This document shows, piece by piece, positions 1 to 8,239 of a stretch of DNA of 64,000 bases. A program made the translations under genes and the position numbers. The DNA lies in NCBI RefSeq assembly GCF_017742245.1, contig NZ_JAGHKO010000001.1, positions 1,393,061 through 1,457,060 of the forward strand, read 5' to 3'. Below the pieces are notes generated by a model. The model worked only from the letters and a program-made list of their open reading frames with translations, was not told the DNA's origin and did no database searches. The DNA comes from Niastella soli. Its GTDB lineage: Bacteria; Bacteroidota; Bacteroidia; Chitinophagales; Chitinophagaceae. Position 1 is the first letter of the stretch. Each line of letters opens with the position of its first letter.

Positions 1-1
1 A

Positions 2-766
2 CAAATCAATGGCACCACCGGTTATGAAGAAGCCGCTTGTCAGGGATTGATGGCCGGGATCAACGCACACCAAAAAGCAAAAGAATTAGAACCGGTTATT
101 TTAAAAAGAAGCGATGCTTACATCGGCGTGTTGATCGATGATCTTATCAGCAAAGGAACTGAAGAACCCTATCGCATGTTCACCAGTCGCGCCGAATTCA
201 GAACCATCCTCCGTCAGGATAATGCTGACATTCGGTTAACTGAATTGAGTTACAAACTCGGTCTTGCATCTCAGGATAGAATGGACAAAGTGATCAGCAA
301 AAGAGAAGGTGTAGAAAAAATAAAAGACATTCTGAAAGAGATCTCTCTGGATCCAGCTGAAGCCGATGTTTTTCTGGCTGAAAATAATTCAGCCCCATTA
401 CCCCAAAAACAAAAAGCAATTCAAATATTATTGCGTCCGAATATTTCACTGGAATCTATGATAACCGGCTTACCAAAAATAAAGCAAGCTCTTACTGGCT
501 TCACCGATGAAATAATTGAACAGGCCGACATTCAGATCAAATACAATGTGTACATCGAAAAAGAAAAAGAACTGGTAAAAAGAATGAACCAGCTCGAAGA
601 TCTATTGATCCCTGAAAACTTTGATTATAATAAGATCACTTCTTTATCGAATGAAGCATTGCAGAAATTCAAAAAAATAAAACCGCGTACATTAGGACAG
701 GCGAGTCGCATTAGTGGAGTAAATCCAAGTGATGTGCAGATACTAATGGTGTATATGGGACGATAG
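2..766 (+). CDS. mnmG: MnmG/GidA, tRNA uridine-5-carboxymethylaminomethyl modification enzyme (3' part)
   Basis: This is the C-terminal 254 residues of MnmG. With MnmE, MnmG uses FAD, NADH, a folate C1 unit and glycine or ammonium to modify the wobble uridine (U34) of several tRNAs in the cytoplasm. The reading frame is open from base 2, so the gene begins outside the window. The first residues match the family signature (QINGTTGYEEAA, then GLMAGINA), followed by the YIGVLIDDL and EPYRMFTSRAEFR blocks and the helical C-terminal domain that binds MnmE and tRNA. The end is natural and a hairpin terminator follows. In many bacteria mnmG lies near the replication origin, which matters for the DnaA-box cluster 2.6 kb downstream. 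Confidence 0.96.
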   Translation, partial: QINGTTGYEEAACQGLMAGINAHQKAKELEPVILKRSDAYIGVLIDDLISKGTEEPYRMFTSRAEFRTILRQDNADIRLTELSYKLGLASQDRMDKVISKREGVEKIKDILKEISLDPAEADVFLAENNSAPLPQKQKAIQILLRPNISLESMITGLPKIKQALTGFTDEIIEQADIQIKYNVYIEKEKELVKRMNQLEDLLIPENFDYNKITSLSNEALQKFKKIKPRTLGQASRISGVNPSDVQILMVYMGR

Positions 767-793
767 AAATATTGAATAATAAATAATTCCAAT

Positions 794-827
794 AAGAAAG
801 GCTCCTGATAAATCGGGAGCCTTTCTT
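794..827 (+). terminator. Intrinsic terminator after mnmG
   Basis: Near-perfect hairpin: a 12-base arm (794-805) pairs with 816-827 around a 10-base loop, with A/T-rich sequence on both sides. It lies between the rightward mnmG and the leftward NIPSNAP gene and could stop transcription both ways. Confidence 0.8.
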
Positions 828-855
828 ATATATAAGTATTTTATAATTCGAGTAA

Positions 856-874
856 GTTTCGACTCCGCTCAGAG
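856..874. repeat. Short dispersed repeat of the CTGAGCG-AGnCGAA type
   Basis: Read on the minus strand, this segment is CTCTGAGCGGAGTCGAAAC. Related cores (TGAGCG[T/C]AGCGAAGG) occur near 28.5 kb and 32.4 kb within a longer repeat. It sits just past the end of the NIPSNAP gene. The function is unknown and the relationship rests on this short core only. Confidence 0.4.
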
Positions 875-881
875 AAATTAA

Positions 882-1661
882 CTAAACCTGAGAGTATGGA
901 GTTGGTTCCAGGAACACCCTTCTAATATTCGAAACCGTGTTAGCATATTGCGGATCGTTAGAAACTTTTTTCCAATCTGCATCGGCACCAAATGCTGCCC
1001 AGTTTTTGTCACGTTCTTCCATATTTTTAAACGTGATCATATACGTTAGGCAAGGAAGATTTGGTCCGGCAATGGCATCCCCAAAAAATACCGGTGTTAG
1101 TTTAGTTCTATTAAAAATGGTGAATTCTTCTTCGTTGAACATTTTCACTTTTCTTCTCACGGCATCCTCATTGTATCCTTCGTATGTACGCATTTCAAAA
1201 ATGCGTGGTTCTTTGGCCGGAACTTTTAACGAAGACAAATTATCGAATGCGACTAACAGTGATGAATTGTACCGATTGAACACCGGCTTTTCAGCTGGCA
1301 CTTTATCCCACTCAGCGCTGTTCTGCTTAAAGTCATTATCTGACTTTACTTTCATATTGATATCCCCATATTCTTCCATTGAAGGATAAGCGATCAACAC
1401 ATATACTTTGGCCGGTTCAGATTTTCCAATCTCCTTGAAAACACCTACGTTCTTAACACCGAATTTATTGAAGGCAGGAATTAATGCTTTCTCGAGATAA
1501 GCGTGTAATGCATTCTGGTTTCCACCAAAATGAATCTCGTATTCACGGATCTCAAATAATTCTTTTTTACCCGCTTTTTCTTCAGCGGCAAAACTCAGGT
1601 TTCCGGCAGCCAATGCGGAAGTAGAAGTTGCAGCCAGCTGGATAAAGTTTCTTCTTTTCAT
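882..1661 (-). CDS. Tat-exported NIPSNAP-domain protein
   Basis: 259 residues. The N-terminus (MKRRNFIQLAATS, then an Ala-rich stretch to about residue 25) looks like a twin-arginine signal, so export in folded form is likely. Two NIPSNAP-type ferredoxin-like alpha/beta domains follow: about residues 35-115 (begins FEIREYEIHF) and about 150-255 (begins RIFEMRTYEG). This domain pair is common in Bacteroidota and planctomycete exported proteins, often annotated as NIPSNAP family; the biochemical role is not known. It starts 18 bp downstream of the GAF-protein gene on the same strand, so the two may be co-transcribed. Confidence 0.85.
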   Translation of the reverse strand: MKRRNFIQLAATSTSALAAGNLSFAAEEKAGKKELFEIREYEIHFGGNQNALHAYLEKALIPAFNKFGVKNVGVFKEIGKSEPAKVYVLIAYPSMEEYGDINMKVKSDNDFKQNSAEWDKVPAEKPVFNRYNSSLLVAFDNLSSLKVPAKEPRIFEMRTYEGYNEDAVRRKVKMFNEEEFTIFNRTKLTPVFFGDAIAGPNLPCLTYMITFKNMEERDKNWAAFGADADWKKVSNDPQYANTVSNIRRVFLEPTPYSQV

Positions 1662-1679
1662 ATGACAAGCAATTGTTAG

Positions 1680-2156
1680 CTATTCGAAAATGATGAGATC
1701 GACAATCTCTTCCAGGAATTGTTTATCCAGTTCATCAAATGCAGCCAATTGTTCACTGTCCACATCCAACACACCCATCACCTTGTTGTCGCGAATAACG
1801 GGAACAACAATTTCCGATCTCGACTTACTGCTGCAGGCAATATGTCCGGGGAATTTTTCTACATCGGGAACCACAATGGTTTGTGCTTTTTCCCAGCTGG
1901 TACCACAAACGCCGCGACCCTTTTTGATACGGGTACAAGCAACCGGTCCCTGAAATGGGGCCAACACCAACTGGTTTTCTTTCACCAGGTAGAACCCTAC
2001 CCACAACCAGCCGAATTGTTCCATCAACGCAGCCACTATGTTTGCCAGGTTTGCCACCAGATCGGGTTCACCTTCGATCAACGCTTTTATTTGAGGAATT
2101 ACGGATTTATATTTTTCTTCTTTTGTGCCGTGCACAACGCTCAAGTCTTCTGCCAT
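1680..2156 (-). CDS. msrC: GAF-domain free methionine-(R)-sulfoxide reductase
   Basis: 158 residues, essentially one GAF domain. The three cysteines of the fRMsr/MsrC family are present: Cys74 (PVACTRI), Cys84 (GRGVCGT) and Cys108 (GHIACSS), followed by SEIVVPV and GVLDVDSE. The family reduces free Met-(R)-O to methionine in the cytoplasm with thioredoxin-type recycling. All redox cysteines are kept, so the enzyme is probably active rather than a plain sensor GAF domain. A TATATTTG promoter element lies only 4 bp before the start codon, which suggests a very short or absent leader. The short gap to the NIPSNAP gene suggests one transcript. Confidence 0.88.
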   Translation of the reverse strand: MAEDLSVVHGTKEEKYKSVIPQIKALIEGEPDLVANLANIVAALMEQFGWLWVGFYLVKENQLVLAPFQGPVACTRIKKGRGVCGTSWEKAQTIVVPDVEKFPGHIACSSKSRSEIVVPVIRDNKVMGVLDVDSEQLAAFDELDKQFLEEIVDLIIFE

Positions 2157-2160
2157 GGAG

Positions 2161-2168
2161 CAAATATA
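2161..2168 (-). promoter_or_regulatory. Bacteroidota -7 element before the GAF gene
   Basis: Minus-strand TATATTTG matches the Bacteroidota sigma-A -7 consensus TAnnTTTG exactly. It is 4 bp upstream of the ATG at 2156, so transcription would begin at or next to the start codon. No clear TTTG -33 element was seen at the expected distance. Confidence 0.5.
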
Positions 2169-2254
2169 GTTTGAATGATTATTTCACAAAACGATAAAGA
2201 TCGAAATCGCCTTCCTTAACAGCGATTGTTACGAAATAGCGGCTTATTCCCAGG

Positions 2255-2263
2255 TTATCCACA
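2255..2263 (+). other. Consensus DnaA box, isolated
   Basis: TTATCCACA, an exact match to the canonical DnaA 9-mer, lies between nadA and the GAF gene, about 1.1 kb left of the main DnaA-box cluster at 3.35-3.79 kb. Alone it could be chance. With the cluster it may be an outlying member. Confidence 0.4.
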
Positions 2264-2275
2264 GGTTTTACCCAG

Positions 2276-3286
2276 TTATAAACCATACTTCGCGCTGATT
2301 TCCAGCATTCTATCAATTGGCTTCTTCGCTGCCTTGCGTAATTCCTCCTCCATGGTGATCTCGGGAGTCTCGTATTCCATGCACAGGTATAACTTCTCCA
2401 GGGTATTCAGTTTCATGTGTGGACAATCGTTGCAAGCGCAGCTGTTGTTGGGTGGCGCCGGGATAAAAGTCTTGTTAGGCGAAGCTTTTTGCATCTGGTG
2501 CAAAATGCCGGTTTCGGTGGCAACAATGAATTCAGTGGCCTCGCTTTGCTGGCTGTATTTCAACAAACCGGTGGTGGAACCGATATAATCCGCAATCCGC
2601 AGTACCGCTTCTTCACATTCGGGATGGGCAATGAATTTTGCATTGGGGTGGCGGGTTTTCAGTTTTGTGATCTTTTCCAGACTGAAAATTTCATGCACCA
2701 TACAGGCGCCATTCCACAAAACCATATCGCGACCGGTTTTCTTCACCAGGTAGGCGCCCAGGTTTTTGTCGGGTGCGAAAATGATCTTTTGGTCTTTCGG
2801 CACACTTTCCACAATTTTCTCGGCATTGCTCGAAGTAACGATGATGTCACTCAGTGCTTTGATCTCGGCTGAGCAATTGACGTAAGAGATCACGATATGA
2901 TCGGGGTGTTGTTCTTTGAACTTTTTGAAAGGGCCGGCCGGGGCGCTATCGGCCAGTGAGCAACCTGCATTCAGATCGGGCAGCAGTACTTTTTTGGCTG
3001 GATTTAGAATTTTCGCTGTTTCGGCCATGAAATGAACGCCGGCAAAAACTATGATATCCGCGCTTGTTTTTTCCGCTTGCTGCGCCAAACCCAAACTATC
3101 TCCAATGTAATCGGCCACGTCCTGAATATCGGGCTCCTGGTAATAGTGCGCGAGCAGCACCATATTTTTTTCTTTTTTCAATCTTTCAATTTCAGAAAAA
3201 AGATCAAGTGTCGGGTCAATGTCAAGATCGAGGAATCCTTTCGTTGGCACATTTTTTTTTGCGTTAGCTACGTGGATATCTTCCAT
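2276..3286 (-). CDS. nadA: Quinolinate synthase NadA
   Basis: 336 residues, close to the usual length. NadA condenses iminoaspartate with dihydroxyacetone phosphate to quinolinate in de novo NAD synthesis, using an oxygen-labile 4Fe-4S cluster. Three pseudo-repeated domains are visible, with VLLAHYYQ near residue 43, probable cluster ligands Cys109 (NAGCSLADS) and Cys195 (WNGACMVHE), and a C-terminal cysteine group C283-A-C-N-D-C288 whose last member is the likely third ligand. NadB and NadC are not in the window. The gene points away from the origin-like region. A consensus DnaA box (TTATCCACA, 2255-2263) sits just past its stop codon. Confidence 0.97.
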   Translation of the reverse strand: MEDIHVANAKKNVPTKGFLDLDIDPTLDLFSEIERLKKEKNMVLLAHYYQEPDIQDVADYIGDSLGLAQQAEKTSADIIVFAGVHFMAETAKILNPAKKVLLPDLNAGCSLADSAPAGPFKKFKEQHPDHIVISYVNCSAEIKALSDIIVTSSNAEKIVESVPKDQKIIFAPDKNLGAYLVKKTGRDMVLWNGACMVHEIFSLEKITKLKTRHPNAKFIAHPECEEAVLRIADYIGSTTGLLKYSQQSEATEFIVATETGILHQMQKASPNKTFIPAPPNNSCACNDCPHMKLNTLEKLYLCMEYETPEITMEEELRKAAKKPIDRMLEISAKYGL

Positions 3287-3345
3287 AGTATTTATATTAA
3301 TTCTATTTTTTTATAAATAACCTATTATTATTACGGCTGTGAATT

Positions 3346-3793
3346 CGTGGATAAAATAACGATTCAGAAATTTGGTAAAGTTACAACAACCTGGTTATCC
3401 ACGGTTTTCCACTTTCTCTCCACATTCAACAAATAAGGACTGGTGCTGGTTTTAGTCAGTTTTCCACGTCGGTGGAATAAAAAAGGCCTGAAAAAAATTA
3501 ACGATAATAACACAAAGAAAGTCTGTTAATGGAGGTCTAATAACTTGGGGTTTGTGTACACCGCCCGATAGCGGAAAGTAGGCCGGGAAACTTATTGGCC
3601 AACTATCCACCGTTTCTGAATTGCGAAAACCCGGGTTACCAACATATTTTAGAGGTTATCCAGTTTTAATGTTAGCACTGTTTTCACGCCATTGTTCCAC
3701 ACCCTTCGCATATATTAGAAAATTTGGCGTTATTCACAGGGTTGGGGAGTGGTAAAACCTTTACTTGGTGCTGGTTTTGAGTGGTTTTCCACA
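3346..3793. other. Cluster of DnaA-box-like 9-mers: candidate replication origin (oriC)
   Basis: This stretch lies within a 572-bp gene-free region between divergent nadA and ppiD. It holds, in order: TTATCCACG on the minus strand (3346-3354), TTATCCACG (3395-3403), TTTTCCACT (3405-3413), TTTTCCACG (3460-3468), CTATCCACC (3603-3611), TTATCCAGT (3656-3664), TGTTCCACA (3693-3701), TTATTCACA (3730-3738) and TTTTCCACA (3785-3793). Most are zero to two changes from TTATCCACA. An A-rich stretch at about 3476-3530 could be an unwinding element. An imperfect 27-bp direct repeat (3441-3467 and 3766-3792) each ends in a TTTTCCAC box. mnmG nearby and dnaN 20 kb away fit an origin region, but dnaA is not in the window. 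The function is inferred. Confidence 0.55.
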
Positions 3794-3794
3794 G

Positions 3795-3825
3795 TTTGTT
3801 CATAATCTTTTTTCCCCTATTTTTG
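3795..3825 (+). promoter_or_regulatory. Sigma-A (Bacteroidota) promoter of the PpiD-type gene
   Basis: A TTTG -33 element (3795-3798) is followed after 19 bp by TATTTTTG (3818-3825), matching TTTG-N19-TAnnTTTG. The start codon at 3859 is about 33 bp downstream. The last DnaA-box-like sequence (3785-3793) directly abuts the -33 element, so DnaA binding could influence this promoter. Confidence 0.7.
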
Positions 3826-3858
3826 CCATCCTTATAAAAAGAGGTATACACTTATTTT

Positions 3859-5997
3859 ATGTCAGTTATTCAATCTATCCGCGACAAAGCAGCGTGGATT
3901 ATCATTGGTGCGATTGCATTAGCCCTCATAGCCTTTATTGTACAGGACGCCCTGCAAGGGGGTGGACGGGGTTTGTTCAGCGGTAATTCGACTACGCTGG
4001 GTAAAGTTAATGGTACCAGTATTGATGTCCGCGATTTTGAGCAACGCTACAAAATGGCCGAAGAAAACTATCGTGCGCAGAATTACCCTGTGAATGATCA
4101 ACTGCGTAGCCAGATCCGTGAAAGCCTGTGGAACGAGTTCGTTGAGGACGCGTTAATGACAGACGAATATGCCAAGTTGGGCATTACAATATCTGACAAA
4201 GAAGTGGGTGATCTATTATATGGTGCTAACCCACCTCAAATGCTTAGACAACAATTTACCGATTCAACCGGTACTTATAATGCAAACATGGCTTACCAGG
4301 CCATTCGTTCGCTGAAAAAAGGATCTGCTCAATACAATAGCTTCTGGGGCGAATTTGTTCCAGCGTTGGAAAAAAGCCGTCAGCGGGAGAAATTCACCTC
4401 ACTGGTTGGCAAGAGCATGTATGTTCCAAAATGGTTGTTGGAGAAAACCAATGCCGAGAACAGCCAGCGTTCTTCTATTTCATATGTAAACGTTCCTTAT
4501 TCTACTATTCCTGATTCTACTATTAAAATAAGTGATGAAGATGTGCGGGAATATGTTGATAAACATAAAGACGCTTACAAACAGGAAAATGAGCGTGGTC
4601 TGATATATGTTTCTTTTGATGCTTCACCCAACAGCGCCGATAGCCTGTCTGTATATAATAGTGTAGCCAATCAAAAAGATGCACTGGCAGCAGCCAATAC
4701 TACTAGCGATATTCAAAACCTGATGGCCAACACCTCAAGCGAAACGCCATACTTCGATGGTTATGTATTAAGCAGCAAAATGCAAATGAGCAATGCCGAT
4801 ACACTTCGCAGACTGGCCGATGGTCAAATCATCGGACCCTACCAGGATGGTCCAAATTATACCATGGCTAAAATGGTAAGCCGTCGCCAAATGCCCGACA
4901 GTGTAAAATGTCGTCACATCTTAATTAAGATAGGCGATCAACAAGGTCAGGCAAGAACTGACAGTGCTGCTAAAAAATTAATCGATAGCATTGAAACTGC
5001 TCTTAAAGGTGGTGCCAACTTCGACAGCATGGTTGTGAAATACAGCGACGATGCTGGTAGCAAGGATAAAAAAGGTGAATACGAATTCACTTCTATGCAA
5101 TTTTCTAACCTGAGCAAGGAATTTGCAGAAGTGATCTTCTATGGCAATGTTGGTGACAAGAAAATTGTGAAAGTGGAAAACCAGTCATATAGTGGATACC
5201 ATTATATAGAAGTACTGAGCCAGAAGAAATTTGAGACAGCATTTAAAATTGCTTACGTTTCTCACGCTATTATACCAAGTGATGAAACAATAAATGGCGC
5301 CAGCGGTATGGCTTCTCAGTTTGCCGGTGAAAGCCGCGACCTGAAATCATTCGATGACAACGCTGCCAAAAGAAAGCTGAATAAATTACAGGCCGATGTG
5401 AAAGAATCTGATTTCATGATCATGGGTCTGGGTGAATCTCGTGAAATTATCCGTTGGGCATTCAATGATGCTAAAAGAGGAACTGTTGCTGACCATGCCT
5501 ACCAGGTTGGTGATAAATTCGTAGTGCCTGCAGTTGTAAGCGTTTCTGAAAAAGGAACCATGTCGGTTGAAAAAGCCCGTCCATTGGTTGAGTACAAAGT
5601 GCGCAATGAGAAAAAGGCTGAGGGCATTATTAAGAAAATTGGCACTGCTCCCACCTCTCTCGAGGCTGTAGCACAAGCTTCTGGTCAACAAATATTGAGA
5701 GCTGACAGCGTTACTTTCAACAGCACCTTCATTCCAAATGTGGGTAACGAAATGAAAGTACTGGGTGCTTCATTCAATAAAGAATACCAGACAAAAGTTT
5801 CAGCTCCAATAAAAGGTGAGATTGGCGTATTTGTTATCAAAGTTGATAACATCACTGCAGCACCTAATCCAAACTTTGATGCCAAAGCGCAACAGCAAGC
5901 CATTCAACAACAAATGGGTGCTATGTTTGGCTACAGAGCTATGGAGATCATGAAGAAATCGGCTACTATTAAAGATAATAGGATCAAGTTCTTCTAA
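3859..5997 (+). CDS. PpiD/SurA-type periplasmic peptidyl-prolyl isomerase
   Basis: 712 residues. One N-terminal membrane anchor (about residues 11-30) follows the typical MSVIQSIRDKAAW start and places the rest in the periplasm. A SurA_N-like chaperone region spans roughly residues 40-220, a parvulin-type PPIC domain about 345-455 (starts CRHILIKIG), and a C-terminal helical region follows. In this Bacteroidota family the protein assists folding of exported and outer-membrane proteins. It is transcribed alone: its own promoter is upstream and a strong terminator follows at 6018-6054. Confidence 0.9.
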   Translation: MSVIQSIRDKAAWIIIGAIALALIAFIVQDALQGGGRGLFSGNSTTLGKVNGTSIDVRDFEQRYKMAEENYRAQNYPVNDQLRSQIRESLWNEFVEDALMTDEYAKLGITISDKEVGDLLYGANPPQMLRQQFTDSTGTYNANMAYQAIRSLKKGSAQYNSFWGEFVPALEKSRQREKFTSLVGKSMYVPKWLLEKTNAENSQRSSISYVNVPYSTIPDSTIKISDEDVREYVDKHKDAYKQENERGLIYVSFDASPNSADSLSVYNSVANQKDALAAANTTSDIQNLMANTSSETPYFDGYVLSSKMQMSNADTLRRLADGQIIGPYQDGPNYTMAKMVSRRQMPDSVKCRHILIKIGDQQGQARTDSAAKKLIDSIETALKGGANFDSMVVKYSDDAGSKDKKGEYEFTSMQFSNLSKEFAEVIFYGNVGDKKIVKVENQSYSGYHYIEVLSQKKFETAFKIAYVSHAIIPSDETINGASGMASQFAGESRDLKSFDDNAAKRKLNKLQADVKESDFMIMGLGESREIIRWAFNDAKRGTVADHAYQVGDKFVVPAVVSVSEKGTMSVEKARPLVEYKVRNEKKAEGIIKKIGTAPTSLEAVAQASGQQILRADSVTFNSTFIPNVGNEMKVLGASFNKEYQTKVSAPIKGEIGVFVIKVDNITAAPNPNFDAKAQQQAIQQQMGAMFGYRAMEIMKKSATIKDNRIKFF

Positions 5998-6017
5998 CTG
6001 ATAAGATACTTATTGAA

Positions 6018-6054
6018 CGGGGCCGGCGGGTTTTACACCTGTCGGCCCCGTTTC
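6018..6054 (+). terminator. Intrinsic terminator after the PpiD-type gene
   Basis: GC-rich 8-bp stem CGGGGCCG (6018-6025) pairs with 6043-6050 and is followed directly by a T-rich tail. Confidence 0.88.
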
Positions 6055-6086
6055 TTTTTAATTACCAATCAGTTAAAGCAGTGAAC

Positions 6087-6118
6087 CAGTTAACTTGTCA
6101 ACTTGTTAATTTGTTAAC
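6087..6118. repeat. Degenerate 8-bp tandem repeat (TTGTTAAC type)
   Basis: Four consecutive 8-mers, CAGTTAAC, TTGTCAAC, TTGTTAAT and TTGTTAAC, fill this intergenic spot just before the promoter of the DUF2480 gene. The outer units also form an inverted repeat (CAGTTAAC / GTTAACTG). It resembles the other short tandem repeats in this window (17.5, 28.4 and 32.3-32.5 kb). Confidence 0.5.
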
Positions 6119-6129
6119 TGATTCCGTAT

Positions 6130-6137
6130 TACCTTTG
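6130..6137 (+). promoter_or_regulatory. -7 element before the DUF2480 gene
   Basis: TACCTTTG matches TAnnTTTG exactly, 25 bp before the chosen ATG at 6163. A TTG at 6111-6113 is 16 bp upstream, slightly short of the usual spacing. Confidence 0.5.
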
Positions 6138-6162
6138 TAAAAGTTTAGTGAAATTGAATAAT

Positions 6163-6669
6163 ATGAGTGAAGAAATAGTAAATAAAGTCGCGCAAAGCCA
6201 GCTGGTCACGGTTGACCTGGAAAGCTATTTTCCTGCAGATGAAATTGCCGTGTTTGATCTGAAGCCCCATTTATTTATGGAGCTGATCCTTAAAGAAAAG
6301 GAATTCCGCGCCGCTTTACAAAACAATGATTGGAGTATTTATCAGAATAAAGTAGTAGCCGTTACCTGTACCGCCGATGCCATTATACCTATGTGGGCGT
6401 ATATGCTGGTAGGTTCGTACCTGCAGCCGGTTGCAAAGGATGTTGTTTTTGGTGATGAAAATACTGCCCGTCAGCAATTGTTTGTACAGCGTATAGATGC
6501 TATAGATACAACTCCGTTTGTTGATAAGCGAATTGTTGTAAAAGGTTGCGGGGATATACCCATAGGAGAGTTTGCCTACCTGGCCATCACGAAAAAATTG
6601 ATGCCGGTAGCCAAGAGCATAATGTATGGTGAACCTTGCAGTACTGTTCCTATCTTTAAAAAGAAATAA
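6163..6669 (+). CDS. DUF2480 family protein
   Basis: 168 residues from the ATG at 6163; a GTG at 6148 would add five residues but has no clear ribosome site. The sequence matches the DUF2480 family, a small soluble family found almost only in Bacteroidota. The recognisable features are a DLESYFP start, a conserved central CTADAIIPMWAYML segment and a C-terminal VVKGCGD segment. No signal peptide or membrane span is seen, so it is cytoplasmic. The function of the family is not known. It stands alone with its own promoter and terminator, just upstream of cydAB. Confidence 0.82.
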   Translation: MSEEIVNKVAQSQLVTVDLESYFPADEIAVFDLKPHLFMELILKEKEFRAALQNNDWSIYQNKVVAVTCTADAIIPMWAYMLVGSYLQPVAKDVVFGDENTARQQLFVQRIDAIDTTPFVDKRIVVKGCGDIPIGEFAYLAITKKLMPVAKSIMYGEPCSTVPIFKKK

Positions 6670-6675
6670 CTAACG

Positions 6676-6706
6676 AAGCCGATGCCAAAGCGTCGGCTTT
6701 TTTTTG
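6676..6706 (+). terminator. Intrinsic terminator after the DUF2480 gene
   Basis: 7-bp stem AAGCCGA (6676-6682) with TCGGCTT (6693-6699), continuing into a run of T residues. It separates the DUF2480 gene from cydAB. Confidence 0.85.
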
Positions 6707-6803
6707 CCTACCCCGGCCCTCCCAACGTATCGGGAGAAAGCTGGCACAACGATTACTGGGTCCATATTGTAGAACAATTACTCAGAACTAAAACTGCCAG
6801 ATC

Positions 6804-8210
6804 ATGGACGTTGAAATATTAGCTCGCATCCAATTTGCATTTACCATTGCCTTTCATTACATCTACCCGCCTTTGAGTATCGGACTTGGTTTATTACTGG
6901 TGGTATTTGAAGGTTTGTATTTAAAAACGGGTAATAAAATGTATGAGCAGGTCACCCGTTTCTGGATCAAGATCTTTGCGCTCATCTTTGGTATTGGTGT
7001 GGCCACCGGTATTATTATGGAGTTTGAGTTTGGTACTAACTGGGCAACCTACTCAAAATATGTGGGTGACATTTTCGGTAGTGCCCTTGCGGCGGAAGGT
7101 ATTTTTGCATTTGCGTTGGAATCGGGCTTTTTGGGGATCCTCATTTTTGGCTGGAACCGGGTTAGTTCACGCGTCCACTTCTTTTCAACGATCATGGTAT
7201 TTCTCGGTTCCATGTTCTCGGCCATCTGGATAGTGGTGGCTAACTCATGGCAACAAACACCGGCCGGTTTTCATATTGTAGGCACCGGCATGGATGCCCG
7301 TGCCGAGATCACCGATTTCTGGGCGATGGTATTCAATCCATCGAGCGTACAACGATTGATACATGTTTGGATAGCCGCTTTTCTGGCCGGGATATTTTTA
7401 GTACTAAGTGTGAACGCCTGGTATATTTTAAAAGGTAAACACCTCGACATAGCAAAACGCTCTTTTAAAATAGCCCTGATCGCTGCCACCGCTTTTTCCC
7501 TGTTACAACTGGTAGCAGGGCATAGTAGTGCCGATGTAGTTTATAAACATCAGCCTGCCAAACTCGCTGCGCTCGAAGGGCATTATGATTCTATGGCTGT
7601 AGCCGATATGTTCTTATTGGGCTATGTAGATCAAAAAAATCAAAAAGTGACCGGTATAAAAATCCCCGGTGGTTTATCATTCCTCACCCAATTCGATTTT
7701 AAGAAACCGGTTAAGGGTTTGAATGCATTTAAACCGGAAGAAAGACCTACCCAGGTTAATACTATTTTCCAGTTCTATCATATTATGGTAGGCCTTGGGA
7801 TGTTTATGATCGCATTGACCCTGTATGCATCGTGGTTGAGTTATAGAAATAAGCTGTTCGATAAACGCTGGCTGATGTGGATTTTTGTGTGGGCTGTATT
7901 GGGACCACAGATCGCCAACCAAACCGGCTGGTTTGCCGCTGAAATGGGTCGCCAGCCCTGGGTGGTATATGGTTTGTTAAAAACTTCTGATGCGTTGTCG
8001 AAAACAGTAACGGCCAACCAGGTGGTGTTTTCATTAGTTATGTTCACCGTTGTATACCTGTTGTTATTGGTACTGTTCCTGTATTTGTTGAATAAGAAAA
8101 TTGTACACGGCCCGGTTGATTATGGTACCAAGGGAGATATTGAAGAGGGCAGTAAACGTGATAACCCGATATTGGACCATACCGGACAAGCCCCAATTGC
8201 AGCACACTAA
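6804..8210 (+). CDS. cydA: Cytochrome bd oxidase subunit I (CydA)
   Basis: 468 residues, about nine membrane spans. With CydB it oxidises quinol and reduces O2 to water at high affinity, giving respiration at low oxygen and some resistance to peroxide and NO. His18 in the FHYIYPPLSIG block corresponds to the conserved heme ligand near position 19 of the family, and the GWFAAEMGRQPW block near residue 373 is the quinol/heme signature. The region between spans 6 and 7 is short, as in the short-Q-loop type. cydB begins 29 bp later, so the two form an operon. Confidence 0.97.
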   Translation: MDVEILARIQFAFTIAFHYIYPPLSIGLGLLLVVFEGLYLKTGNKMYEQVTRFWIKIFALIFGIGVATGIIMEFEFGTNWATYSKYVGDIFGSALAAEGIFAFALESGFLGILIFGWNRVSSRVHFFSTIMVFLGSMFSAIWIVVANSWQQTPAGFHIVGTGMDARAEITDFWAMVFNPSSVQRLIHVWIAAFLAGIFLVLSVNAWYILKGKHLDIAKRSFKIALIAATAFSLLQLVAGHSSADVVYKHQPAKLAALEGHYDSMAVADMFLLGYVDQKNQKVTGIKIPGGLSFLTQFDFKKPVKGLNAFKPEERPTQVNTIFQFYHIMVGLGMFMIALTLYASWLSYRNKLFDKRWLMWIFVWAVLGPQIANQTGWFAAEMGRQPWVVYGLLKTSDALSKTVTANQVVFSLVMFTVVYLLLLVLFLYLLNKKIVHGPVDYGTKGDIEEGSKRDNPILDHTGQAPIAAH

Positions 8211-8239
8211 CCATACTACTCACTACAATTAGTAAAACA

